Below, piece after piece: positions 33,703 through 42,000 of a stretch of DNA of 64,000 bases. The stretch is taken from the NCBI GenBank assembly GCA_964404895.1, contig CAYOLV010000008.1, forward strand, positions 1 to 64,000, given 5' to 3'. The notes below the pieces were generated by a model. The model searched no databases, was not told the DNA's origin, and worked only from the letters and a program-made list of their open reading frames with translations. The first letter of the stretch is position 1. Each line of letters begins with the position of its first letter. The DNA comes from JBGSUZ01 sp964404895 (GTDB lineage: Bacteria; Bacillota; Clostridia; Peptostreptococcales; Acidaminobacteraceae). A program made the position numbers and the translations under genes.

Positions 33703-34896
33703 ATGGCAAAGCAAAAGTTTGAAAGAAATAAACCACACGTTAACATCGGTACAATCGGCCACGTTGACCACGGTAAAACAACTCTTACAGCAGCAATCAC
33801 AAAAACACTTCACGAGAGATACGGTCTTGGTGCTGCAGTAGACTTCGCAAACATCGATAAGGCTCCTGAAGAAAGAGAAAGAGGTATCACTATCTCTACA
33901 GCTCACGTTGAGTACGAAACACCAGCTAGACATTACGCTCACGTTGACTGCCCAGGACATGCCGACTACGTTAAGAACATGATCACAGGCGCAGCACAAA
34001 TGGATGGATCTATCCTCGTTGTATCTGCAGCAGATGGTCCAATGCCACAAACAAGAGAACATATCCTTCTTGCTCGTCAAGTAGGCGTTCCATACATCGT
34101 AGTATTCTTAAACAAATGTGACATGGTAGACGATGAAGAACTTCTTGAGTTAGTAGAAATGGAAATCAGAGATCTTCTTTCAGTATACGACTTCCCAGGC
34201 GATGATACACCAATCATCAGAGGCTCAGCTCTTCTTGCATTAGAAGATCCAAGCAGTGCATGGGGCGACAAAATCGTAGAGATGTTCAACATCATCGACG
34301 AATACATCCCAGAACCAGAAAGAGACATCGACAAACCATTCTTAATGCCAGTCGAGGACGTTTTCTCAATCACAGGTAGAGGAACAGTAGCTACAGGTAG
34401 AATTGAAAGAGGTATCGTAAAGGTATCAGAAGAAGTAGAAATCGTTGGTCTTGCAGAAGAGAAGAGAAAAGTAGTTGTAACAGGGGTAGAAATGTTCAAG
34501 AAACTTCTTGATGAAGGTAGAGCGGGCGATAACATCGGCGCACTTCTTAGAGGCGTACAAAGAACAGACATCGAAAGAGGTCAAGTTCTTGCAAAGCCGG
34601 GTTCAGTAAACCCACATACAGAGTTCCTTGCACAAGTATACGTACTTAAGAAAGAAGAAGGCGGCAGACATACACCATTCTTCAATGGTTACAGACCACA
34701 ATTCTTCTTCAGAACAACAGACGTAACAGGCGCAGCAGCACTTCCAGAAGGCGTAGAAATGTGTATGCCTGGCGATAACATCGAAATGGTAATCACACTC
34801 ATTTCACCAATCGCAATCGAAGAAGGTCTTAAGTTCTCAATCCGTGAAGGCGGCAGAACAGTAGGCGCAGGTTCAGTAGTTAAGATCATCAAATAG
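33703..34896 (+). CDS. tuf: Elongation factor Tu (copy 1)
   Basis: GTPase that delivers aminoacyl-tRNA to the ribosome. 397 residues with P-loop GHVDHGKT, RGITIS (switch I), DCPGHADY (G3), NKCD (G4) and SAL (G5). AAGGAGG ten bases before ATG 33703 sets the start. The nucleotide sequence is virtually identical to the second copy at 49950-51143; the differences I saw are synonymous and near the two ends. A hairpin array begins immediately after the stop. Confidence 0.98.
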   Translation: MAKQKFERNKPHVNIGTIGHVDHGKTTLTAAITKTLHERYGLGAAVDFANIDKAPEERERGITISTAHVEYETPARHYAHVDCPGHADYVKNMITGAAQMDGSILVVSAADGPMPQTREHILLARQVGVPYIVVFLNKCDMVDDEELLELVEMEIRDLLSVYDFPGDDTPIIRGSALLALEDPSSAWGDKIVEMFNIIDEYIPEPERDIDKPFLMPVEDVFSITGRGTVATGRIERGIVKVSEEVEIVGLAEEKRKVVVTGVEMFKKLLDEGRAGDNIGALLRGVQRTDIERGQVLAKPGSVNPHTEFLAQVYVLKKEEGGRHTPFFNGYRPQFFFRTTDVTGAAALPEGVEMCMPGDNIEMVITLISPIAIEEGLKFSIREGGRTVGAGSVVKIIK

Positions 34897-35014
34897 TCTA
34901 TTCTTTGCGAAGCAAAAAATAGACGCCGGCAGAAACTTCGAAGAAGTTTTGAGAGGTAGTTTGTTCTTTGCGAAGCAAAAAACAAACAGCTAAAGAGACT
35001 TCTGAAAGAAGTCT
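34897..35014 (+). repeat. Hairpin array after tuf copy 1
   Basis: Four short hairpins follow the stop codon: arms 34897-34908/34912-34923 (GAA loop), 34933-34939/34943-34949 (GAA loop), 34959-34971/34975-34987 (GAA loop) and 34996-35002/35008-35014 (TGAAA loop). The first and third share the core CTTTGCGAAGCAAA and differ at two base pairs by paired changes (C-G to T-A and A-T to G-C), so the stem is conserved while sequence changes. No gene is present. Confidence 0.75.
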
Positions 35015-35035
35015 TAAAAGCACAGTTGAATTTCA

Positions 35036-35064
35036 AGAGCTAGGGCATAGCCCTGGCTCTTTAT
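35036..35064 (+). terminator. Rho-independent terminator of tuf copy 1
   Basis: Stem AGAGCTAGGGC/GCCCTGGCTCT (35036-35046/35050-35060) with an ATA loop, followed by TTATTT. Confidence 0.78.
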
Positions 35065-35113
35065 TTGCGAAGGTTCCTTATCGCGCCCATCCAAAAAGAT
35101 TGTGGATAAGTTA

Positions 35114-35142
35114 TTGACATGCACAACCTTTTGTGATAGCTT
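35114..35142 (+). promoter_or_regulatory. Promoter of rpmG-secE-nusG
   Basis: TTGACA (35114-35119), 17-bp spacer, TAGCTT (35137-35142) with a TG at 35134-35135 giving an extended -10. The remaining ~75 bases to rpmG show no clear structure. Confidence 0.55.
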
Positions 35143-35217
35143 AAATTAGTGATGTTAAATTGGTAAAGCTACGCTTTGGTTGTGTCGATCCATTTAGTTG
35201 ATAGGAGGTGTAATATA

Positions 35218-35367
35218 ATGAGAGTGAACATTACTTTAGCATGTACTGAGTGCAAGCAAAGAAACTATAATACTTCGAAGAACAAGAAGAATGATCCAGA
35301 CAGAATTGAACTTCAAAAATACTGCAGATTCTGCAAAAAGCATACTCCACACAAAGAAACTAAGTAG
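35218..35367 (+). CDS. rpmG: 50S ribosomal protein L33 (zinc-binding form)
   Basis: A 49-residue protein with two CxxC pairs, CTEC (9-12) and CRFC (36-39), the zinc-binding C+ form of L33. ATAGGAGGTG precedes ATG 35218; an earlier in-frame start at 35176 lacks a site. It opens the rpmG-secE-nusG group. Confidence 0.94.
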   Translation: MRVNITLACTECKQRNYNTSKNKKNDPDRIELQKYCRFCKKHTPHKETK

Positions 35368-35403
35368 TGCCAAGCACTATACTAACTGCTAGGGGTGAAT
35401 GCA

Positions 35404-35610
35404 ATGACTACTCAAACAAGCACAACAGGTAATAAGGTAAGCGATTTTCTAAAAGGCGTCAGATCTGAACTTAAGAAGGTCAGCTGGCCTAATAGAAAAG
35501 AAATGATTAATTATACGACAGTCGTTTTGGTGATGTGTGCGTTGGCAACAGCGTTCATGTGGGTGGTAGACGCCTTTTTCCATGCGGGTCTCCAATTTAT
35601 CATTAAGTAA
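35404..35610 (+). CDS. secE: Preprotein translocase subunit SecE
   Basis: A small membrane subunit of the SecYEG channel. 68 residues with the amphipathic GVRSELKKVSWPNRKEM motif and one C-terminal transmembrane helix (TVVLVMCALATAFMWVV). AGGGGTG six bases before ATG 35404 makes this the start; GTG 35395 overlaps the ribosome site. Confidence 0.93.
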   Translation: MTTQTSTTGNKVSDFLKGVRSELKKVSWPNRKEMINYTTVVLVMCALATAFMWVVDAFFHAGLQFIIK

Positions 35611-35652
35611 AGTATAATTTTCTTTCAGAGAAATTCGGTACAAGGGAGGTCG

Positions 35653-35691
35653 GTGGCTGGTACTATTACAGTCATAGTGTATTATGTCTGA
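35653..35691 (+). other. Possible 12-codon leader ORF overlapping the nusG start
   Basis: GTG 35653 follows a strong AAGGGAGG (35642-35649) and reads MAGTITVIVYYV to a TGA at 35689-35691, overlapping the nusG ATG at 35684. The nusG start itself has no ribosome-binding site in the normal window. This may be a translational-coupling leader peptide. The spacing of three bases between site and GTG is short, so confidence is limited. Confidence 0.35.
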
Positions 35692-36202
35692 AAATGCAAA
35701 ATGGTACGTGGTCCATACTTACTCGGGCCATGAAAACAAGGTAAAAGCGAATATTGAGAAGATCGTCGAAAACCGCGGTATGGAAGACATAATTCTCGAA
35801 GTGGCCGTTCCAACGGAAGAAGTCACTGAAGTGAAAAACGGTAAGAAAAAGACGAAATCCAAGAAGATTTTTCCTGGATATGTTCTTGTGAAAATGTACA
35901 TGACAGATGAGTCATGGTACGTTGTCAGAAATACAAGAGGTGTCACCGGATTTGTCGGACCAGGGTCTAAACCAATTCCACTTACAGAACACGAAGTTAG
36001 AAAAATGGGTATTGAGAAGAGAGTCATTGAAATTGACATCCATAAAGATGACAGTATCAAAGTTATTTTCGGACCATTTGAAGGCTTTGTTGGCAAAGTT
36101 ACGGAAGTCCACGTAGAAAGACATTCTTTAAAAGTAATGATTTCTATGTTCGGAAGAGAAACTCCAGTTGAATTGGAGTTCGACCAAGTAGAAAAGCTTT
36201 AA
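35684..36202 (+). CDS. nusG: Transcription termination/antitermination protein NusG
   Basis: Binds RNA polymerase and modulates pausing and termination. 172 residues: N-terminal NGN domain (AKWYVVHTYSGHENKV, then FPGYVLVKM and VRNTRGVTGFVG) and C-terminal KOW domain (VIFGPFEGFVGKVTEV). ATG 35684 is the only possible start, because an in-frame TAG lies at 35675-35677. Unusually, the nearest strong ribosome site is 34 bases upstream and may serve a short leader ORF instead. A short stem AAAAGC/GCTTTT at the stop (36192-36209) may act as a weak terminator. Confidence 0.95.
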   Translation: MSENAKWYVVHTYSGHENKVKANIEKIVENRGMEDIILEVAVPTEEVTEVKNGKKKTKSKKIFPGYVLVKMYMTDESWYVVRNTRGVTGFVGPGSKPIPLTEHEVRKMGIEKRVIEIDIHKDDSIKVIFGPFEGFVGKVTEVHVERHSLKVMISMFGRETPVELEFDQVEKL

Positions 36203-36252
36203 GCTTTTTATAGACACAAGATGTCATAGTGTACCAAGGAGGTGTATTTAAA

Positions 36253-36678
36253 ATGGCAAAGAAAGTAACAGGTATGATCAAACTTCAAATCCCTGCCGGA
36301 AAAGCGACTCCAGCTCCGCCAGTAGGTCCTGCTCTCGGTCAGCACGGTGTTAACATCATGCAATTTACGAAGGAATTCAACGCTAAGACTGCAGATCAAG
36401 TGGGTCTTATCATTCCAGTTGTAATTACAGTTTACCAAGACAGATCGTATTCTTTCATCACTAAAACGCCACCAGCAGCGATTCTTATCAAGAAGGCAGT
36501 TGGTATCGAAAGTGGTTCAGGTGTACCAAACAAAACAAAAGTAGCTAAAATTTCTCAAGCTAAAATCAGAGAAATCGCAGAGTTAAAAATGCCTGATTTA
36601 ACAGCTGGTAGCATTGAAGCCGCAATGAGCATGATCGCGGGTACTGCTAGAAGCATGGGCGTTGTTGTAGAAGAGTAG
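36253..36678 (+). CDS. rplK: 50S ribosomal protein L11
   Basis: 141 residues; binds the GTPase-associated region of 23S rRNA. Typical MAKKVTGMIKLQIPAGKATPAPPVGPALGQ opening, proline-rich as in all L11, and the RNA-binding C-terminal domain. AAGGAGGTG before ATG 36253 sets the start. Confidence 0.97.
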   Translation: MAKKVTGMIKLQIPAGKATPAPPVGPALGQHGVNIMQFTKEFNAKTADQVGLIIPVVITVYQDRSYSFITKTPPAAILIKKAVGIESGSGVPNKTKVAKISQAKIREIAELKMPDLTAGSIEAAMSMIAGTARSMGVVVEE

Positions 36679-36737
36679 TTTCTCGACACGTGGAAGGCTA
36701 AAAACCGTTATTACCACAAAGGAGGTTAAAAAATCTT

Positions 36738-37430
36738 ATGGCAAAGTTCGGAAAAAAATACGCTGAATCAGCTAAATTGGTTGACAGATCAAAGCTTTAT
36801 GATATGAACGAAGCTTTAGAACTATTAAAGCAAATTTCCAAAGCGAAATTCGACGAAACAGTCGAAGTGCACGTAAAACTTGGCGTTGACGGAAGACACG
36901 CCGATCAACAAGTCAGAGGTGCAGTAGTATTACCACACGGTATTGGTAAAACTAAAAGAGTCCTTGTTATCGCTAAAGGTGAGAAGGCAACTGAAGCAGA
37001 AGCTGCTGGTGCAGATTTCGTAGGTTCAGATGATATCATCAACAAAATCCAAAATGAAAACTGGTTCGATTTCGACGTTATGGTTGCAACACCAGACATG
37101 ATGGGTCTTGTTGGTAGACTTGGTAGAGTTCTTGGTCCTAAAGGTCTTATGCCAAACCCTAAATCAGGTACGGTTACATTTGATGTTGCGAGAGCAGTCA
37201 ATGAAATCAAAGCTGGTAAGGTTGAGTACAGACTTGACAAAACTAACATCGTTCACGTTGTGATCGGTAAAGTTTCTTTCGAGCAAGAGAAATTAGCTGA
37301 AAACTTCCAAACAATTATGGAAGCAATCGTAAAAGCTAAGCCTGCTGCAGCGAAAGGTACTTATGTTAGAAGCGTTACTGTGGCTAGTACTATGAGCCCA
37401 GGGATCAAATTAAACGCAGCTAAATTCTAA
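36738..37430 (+). CDS. rplA: 50S ribosomal protein L1
   Basis: 230 residues, forms the L1 stalk at the E site. The conserved PDMMGLVGRLGRVLGPKGLMPNPK segment is present. AAAGGAGGT lies about 12 bases before ATG 36738. It follows rplK in the usual pair; a separate promoter and leader begin right after its stop. Confidence 0.97.
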   Translation: MAKFGKKYAESAKLVDRSKLYDMNEALELLKQISKAKFDETVEVHVKLGVDGRHADQQVRGAVVLPHGIGKTKRVLVIAKGEKATEAEAAGADFVGSDDIINKIQNENWFDFDVMVATPDMMGLVGRLGRVLGPKGLMPNPKSGTVTFDVARAVNEIKAGKVEYRLDKTNIVHVVIGKVSFEQEKLAENFQTIMEAIVKAKPAAAKGTYVRSVTVASTMSPGIKLNAAKF

Positions 37431-37440
37431 TATAATATGA

Positions 37441-37469
37441 TTGACAAGTTATATCAGCGATGATATACT
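37441..37469 (+). promoter_or_regulatory. Promoter of rplJ-rplL
   Basis: TTGACA (37441-37446), 17-bp spacer, TATACT (37464-37469), a near-consensus promoter. Confidence 0.8.
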
Positions 37470-37475
37470 TTCATT

Positions 37476-37617
37476 CGTGTGATAAATACGAATATTCACC
37501 GTAGACAGTAGGTGCCTAGTGCTTAATTCCCTACCGAGGTATGAAAATACACTTGTATAACAATACAGGACGTAATCTCAGACCTCTCTTATCTACGGAA
37601 GAGAGGTCTTTTATTTT
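37476..37617 (+). promoter_or_regulatory. Ribosomal protein L10 leader with attenuator
   Basis: The leader contains CCGTAGACAGTAGGTGC and later CCCTACCGAGGT, the conserved parts of the L10 leader RNA that L10 (with L12) binds. It ends in a strong terminator-like stem AGACCTCTCTT/AAGAGAGGTCT (37580-37590/37599-37609) followed by TTTATTTT. Regulation by excess L10(L12)4 is known for this RNA family; the attenuation outcome here is inferred. Confidence 0.82.
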
Positions 37618-37642
37618 ATTTAAGTCACGAGGAGGTGGACTA

Positions 37643-38143
37643 ATGTCTAAGAACCTTGAATTAAAAAAACAAGTTGTTGCTGAAATCAAAGAAAAATTTG
37701 TGAAAGCACAATCAGTAGTAGTTGTGGATTACAGAGGTCTTAAAGTAGAAGAAGCTGACGCCCTTAGAAAAGCGTTTAGAGAAGCTGGCGTAGATTATAA
37801 AATCTACAAAAACAATCTTACTAAACTTGCTATCGAAGGAACTGCTTTTGAAGCAATCGGTAAAGATTTAACTGGCCCTAACGCAATTGCGTTCGGTTAC
37901 GGCGATCCTGTAACTCCAGCTAAAATCGTTAAAGATTTTGCTAAAGATCACAAAAACCTTGAATTCAAATCAGGTATTATCGAGAATAAATACTGTGACC
38001 TTGAAGCTATCAAAGAAATCGCTGATATCCCATCAAGAGATGTACTTATCGCGAAATTCCTTGGCAGCATCAAATCACCTGTATCAAATCTTGCTTACTT
38101 GTTACAAGCTATCGTTGATAAAAACGAAGCTCAAAATGCTTAA
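37643..38143 (+). CDS. rplJ: 50S ribosomal protein L10
   Basis: 166 residues; base of the ribosomal stalk carrying L7/L12 dimers. Features include FVKAQSVVVVDYRGL and the C-terminal L12-binding helix. GAGGAGGTG before ATG 37643 sets the start; the upstream in-frame ATG 37541 lies in the leader RNA. Confidence 0.97.
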   Translation: MSKNLELKKQVVAEIKEKFVKAQSVVVVDYRGLKVEEADALRKAFREAGVDYKIYKNNLTKLAIEGTAFEAIGKDLTGPNAIAFGYGDPVTPAKIVKDFAKDHKNLEFKSGIIENKYCDLEAIKEIADIPSRDVLIAKFLGSIKSPVSNLAYLLQAIVDKNEAQNA

Positions 38144-38212
38144 TTACAAATGTTTATACAACCTACAAAGTAGCGTTGTCACTATTTAAAAATTATTCGG
38201 AGGTGTCTTAAA

Positions 38213-38575
38213 ATGACTAAAGAACAAATCATAGAAGCAATCAAAGGTATGACTGTTTTAGAACTTAACGAACTTGTTAAAGCATGTGAAGAAGAATTCG
38301 GCGTATCTGCATCTGCTCCAGTAATGATGGGCGGCGCTGCTCCTGTTGCTGCTGCTGAAGAGCAAACAGAATTCGACGTAATCCTTTCTAACGCAGGCGC
38401 TAAGAAAATCGAAGTTATCAAAGTTGTAAGAGAAATCACTGGTCTTGGCTTGAAAGAAGCTAAAGAACTTGTTGATAACGCTCCTAAAGCTGTTAAAGAG
38501 CAAGTATCTAAAGAAGAAGCTGACAAAGTTAAAGCTGCTCTTGAAGCTGCTGGCGCTGCAGTGGAACTTAAATAG
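38213..38575 (+). CDS. rplL: 50S ribosomal protein L7/L12
   Basis: 120 residues; stalk protein recruiting translation factors. N-terminal dimerisation domain, Ala/Gly-rich hinge (SAPVMMGGAAPVAAAEE) and C-terminal domain with the factor-binding VVREITGLGLKEAKELVD helix. CGGAGGTG precedes ATG 38213. It is followed by a terminator and a hairpin array. Confidence 0.97.
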   Translation: MTKEQIIEAIKGMTVLELNELVKACEEEFGVSASAPVMMGGAAPVAAAEEQTEFDVILSNAGAKKIEVIKVVREITGLGLKEAKELVDNAPKAVKEQVSKEEADKVKAALEAAGAAVELK

Positions 38576-38593
38576 TTCAACCCAAAGTGACTT

Positions 38594-38627
38594 AAAGACA
38601 CTAGATGAAAATCTGGTGTCTTTTTTT
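38594..38627 (+). terminator. Rho-independent terminator between rplL and rpoB
   Basis: Stem AAAGACACTAGAT/ATCTGGTGTCTTT (38594-38606/38611-38623; one G-U pair), GAAA loop, seven-T run. Placed where many bacteria have the partial terminator that lowers rpoBC relative to rplJL. Confidence 0.85.
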
Positions 38628-38798
38628 GCGTTCAAATAAAGCTTCGCTTTGTTTGGCTGTGAAGAATTCACAGCAGTTCCCGAAGGGAACGAACGCAAAT
38701 GAGCGAAGCACGAAGTGCTGTGCGAATTCATTGCGCTAAGCAAAAGCCTGCGAAGCAGGCGGGGCATAATGAGCGAGGTGCGGAGCGCCGTGCGAATT
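38628..38798 (+). repeat. Multi-hairpin array after rplL with covarying copies
   Basis: An outer stem GCGTTC (38628-38633)/GAACGC (38691-38696) encloses three hairpins: 38638-38642/38646-38650, 38657-38663/38667-38673 and 38676-38681/38685-38690, the last two with GAA loops. Two 31-base direct copies follow (38698-38728 and 38768-38798), identical outside an internal 5-bp hairpin whose arms differ by paired changes. A further 6-bp GAA hairpin lies at 38746-38760. No coding capacity is evident. The remainder to 38890 is featureless. Confidence 0.75.
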
Positions 38799-38894
38799 GG
38801 ACGTTTGTTAGTACCAACAAAAAGATTAGCCCTTATAAAAAGGGGTAAATACACAAAGTGCGGTAACAAATTGATGAAATAATTTTAAAAACAT

Positions 38895-38923
38895 TTGACT
38901 TGTCCCTTGCGCTGTGATATGAT
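38895..38923 (+). promoter_or_regulatory. Promoter of rpoB-rpoC
   Basis: TTGACT (38895-38900), 17-bp spacer, TATGAT (38918-38923). The predicted start of transcription is near 38930, leaving a ~135-base leader before rpoB. Confidence 0.75.
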
Positions 38924-38936
38924 TCTAAAATGCCAC

Positions 38937-38980
38937 AAGTATGTTATCTTGATTAGATTGGGATAACAGGCTTATTTTTT
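38937..38980 (+). terminator. Terminator-like hairpin in the rpoB leader
   Basis: TGTTATC (38942-38948) pairs with GATAACA (38962-38968), extended by AAG/CTT (38937-38939/38971-38973), and is followed by six T residues (38975-38980). It begins within ~10 bases of the predicted transcript start, so it may attenuate rpoBC. Two weaker hairpins follow before the rpoB start. Confidence 0.5.
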
Positions 38981-39065
38981 GTCGTTTAAGGAGTCTGCTT
39001 TTGGATTCCTTTAGTATAAATCACAATGGTTTATACCTTATTTTAAAATGAGGGGTGAATACTTG

Positions 39066-42000
39066 ATGCCACAGCCTGTGCAACTTGGCAAGCAAACTAG
39101 GATGGGTTTTTCTAAGATTGATAAGTTGGTTGAAATTCCTAACTTAATTGAGATCCAGAAGAAGTCATACAAATGGTTTCTCGAAGAAGGCTTAATGGAA
39201 GCCTTTAGAGACATTTCACCTATTCAGGATTATACGGGCAATCTCGTACTTGAGTTCGTTGATTATGAGCTTGAGAAAGAGTCGAAGTATGATGTTGAAG
39301 AATGTAAAGAAAGGGACGTAAACTACGCAGTTCCTCTCAAGGTGCAAGTGAGATTTATCAACAAAGAGACTGGCGAAGTCAAAGAACAGAAAGTTTTTAT
39401 GGGCGATTTCCCGCTTATGACAGACAAAGGAACTTTCATCATTAACGGAGCGGAAAGAGTTATCGTCAGCCAGCTCGTCAGATCACCAGGGCCTTACTAT
39501 GATGTAAAGCTCGACAAAGTCGGTACAAAATTGTATTCAACAACCGTCATCCCAAATAGAGGTGCTTGGCTTGAATACGAAACAGATTCAAACGATATTT
39601 TATCAGTGAGAATTGACAGAACTAGAAAATTGCCTATGACAGTTCTTGTCAAAGCACTTGGTTTTGCTAACGATCACGAAATCCTTACCATGTTTGGTGA
39701 AGATGAGCGTTTGCTCAAAACACTAGACAAAGACAGTGCTAAAACAGAAGAAGAAGCACTTCTTGAAATCTACAAAAAACTTAGACCAGGTGAACCACCA
39801 ACAGTTGACAGTGCAAAGAGCTTAATTTGGTCATTGTTCTTCGACGAAAAGCGCTATGATTTAGCGAAAGTTGGTCGTTACAAGTTCAACAAAAAACTCG
39901 GCATAGCGAACAGAACAGAAGGTTTTGTAGCTGCGATGGACGTTGTGAACTTGGAAACTGGTGAAGTTTTGGTTGAAAAAGACCAAAAAATCTCTAGAGA
40001 TAAAGCATTTGAAATCGAGAACTCTGGGATCAAAACAGTAGATGTTTATGGCGAAGATGAGAAAATCGTCAGAGTCGTCGGCAGCAACTTTGTTGACATT
40101 CATCATTATTTAGATTACCCATGGCTCAACATCAACGAAAAAGTACATTATCCTGTTTTGAAAGAAATTTTGAACACATGTACAACAGAAGAAGAAATTA
40201 AATCGGCAATTGAAGCTAGAATGAAGGAATTAGTTCCTAGACATATCATTGTAGACGATATCATTGCGACAATCAGTTATGTTCTTACATTAGAACATGG
40301 CGTAGGCGATGTAGATGATATCGACCACCTTGGAAACCGTAGAATTAGATCTGTTGGTGAACTCCTTCAGAACCAATTCAGAATCGGTCTTTCAAGAATG
40401 GAAAGAGTTGTTCGTGAGAGAATGACGATTCAAGATATGGAAACCATTACGCCACAAGCACTCATCAATATCAGACCCGTTGTTGCAGCTATCAAAGAAT
40501 TCTTTGGAAGCTCACAATTATCTCAATTTATGGACCAAACCAATCCACTTGCAGAATTAACGCATAAGCGTAGACTTTCTGCCCTTGGCCCTGGTGGTCT
40601 TTCAAGAGAAAGAGCCGGCTTCGAAGTTCGTGACGTCCACCATTCTCACTATGGTAGAATGTGTCCAATCGAAACGCCAGAAGGTCCAAACATCGGTTTG
40701 ATTGGTTCTCTTTCAACCTATGGCCGTATTAATGAGTATGGTTTTATTGAGTCACCATATCGCTTGATCGATAAAAATACAGGTATTGTTACCAAAGAAG
40801 TTGTCTACATGACAGCAGACGTTGAAGAAAAATTCATCGTTGCACCTGCAAATGAAGTGCTTGACGCAGAAGGCAGATTTATCAACAAAGCTGTTGTTTG
40901 TCGTAAAAAAGCGGACATCAAAGAGTTCCCTGCAGCAGAAGTTGATTTAATGGAAGTTTCTGCACAACAAATGGTTTCAGTTGCAACAGCAATGATCCCT
41001 TTCCTTGAAAACGATGATGCCAACCGTGCCCTAATGGGTGCGAACATGCAGCGTCAGGCCGTTCCTCTTGTGAGAGCTCAAGCTCCCGTTATCGGAACTG
41101 GTATGGAATACATTGCGGCGCGTGACTCAGGTGTTTGTGAAATTGCACAAAAAGATGGTTATATTGAATTCGTTTCTGCAGATGAAATCGTCATTAAATG
41201 CGACGATGGTTCTAGAGAAAAGCATAGACTGCTTAAATTTAAGCGTTCTAACCAAGGCACATGTATCAACCAAAAGCCGCTTGTTGATCACAACGAACGC
41301 GTTCTTGCAGGCGATATCATTGCTGACGGACCGTCTACAGATGGCGGAGAGATTGCTCTCGGAGCTAACCTACTCATCGGTTTCATGACATGGGAAGGTT
41401 ACAATTACGAGGATGCTATTCTCCTCAGCGAAAAATTGGTTAAATATGACGTTCTTTCATCTATCCATATTGAAGAATATGAAGCAGAAGCGAGAGACAC
41501 AAAACTCGGACCTGAAGAAATTACCCGCGACATTCCAAATGTTAGTGACGAAGCCCTCAGAAATCTTGATGAGCGCGGCATTATTCGTATTGGTGCGGAA
41601 GTTATTTCAGGCGATATCCTTGTGGGTAAAGTAACACCTAAGGGTGAAACTGAGTTAACTGCAGAAGAAAGACTCCTTAGAGCGATCTTTGGAGAAAAGG
41701 CTAGAGAAGTCAGAGATACGTCTCTAAGAGTACCTCACGGCGAGTCTGGTATCATTGTCGACGTTAAAGTATTTACCCGTGAGAACGGCGATGAGTTGCC
41801 TCCAGGCGTAAATATTCTTGTTCGTGTATACATTGCGAAGAAGAGAAAGATCAACGTAGGCGATAAAATGGCCGGACGTCATGGTAATAAAGGGGTTATT
41901 TCGAGAATCCTCCCTGAAGAAGATATGCCATTTATGGAAGATGGAACACCTTTAATGGTTGTCCTCAATCCACTGGGCGTACCTTCGCGTATGAACATCG

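Noticed and set aside
33625..34080. Antisense reading frames of 136-164 codons in both tuf genes, identical in each copy.
   Set aside because: They are mirror products of the strong codon bias in tuf and repeat only because the two genes are identical.
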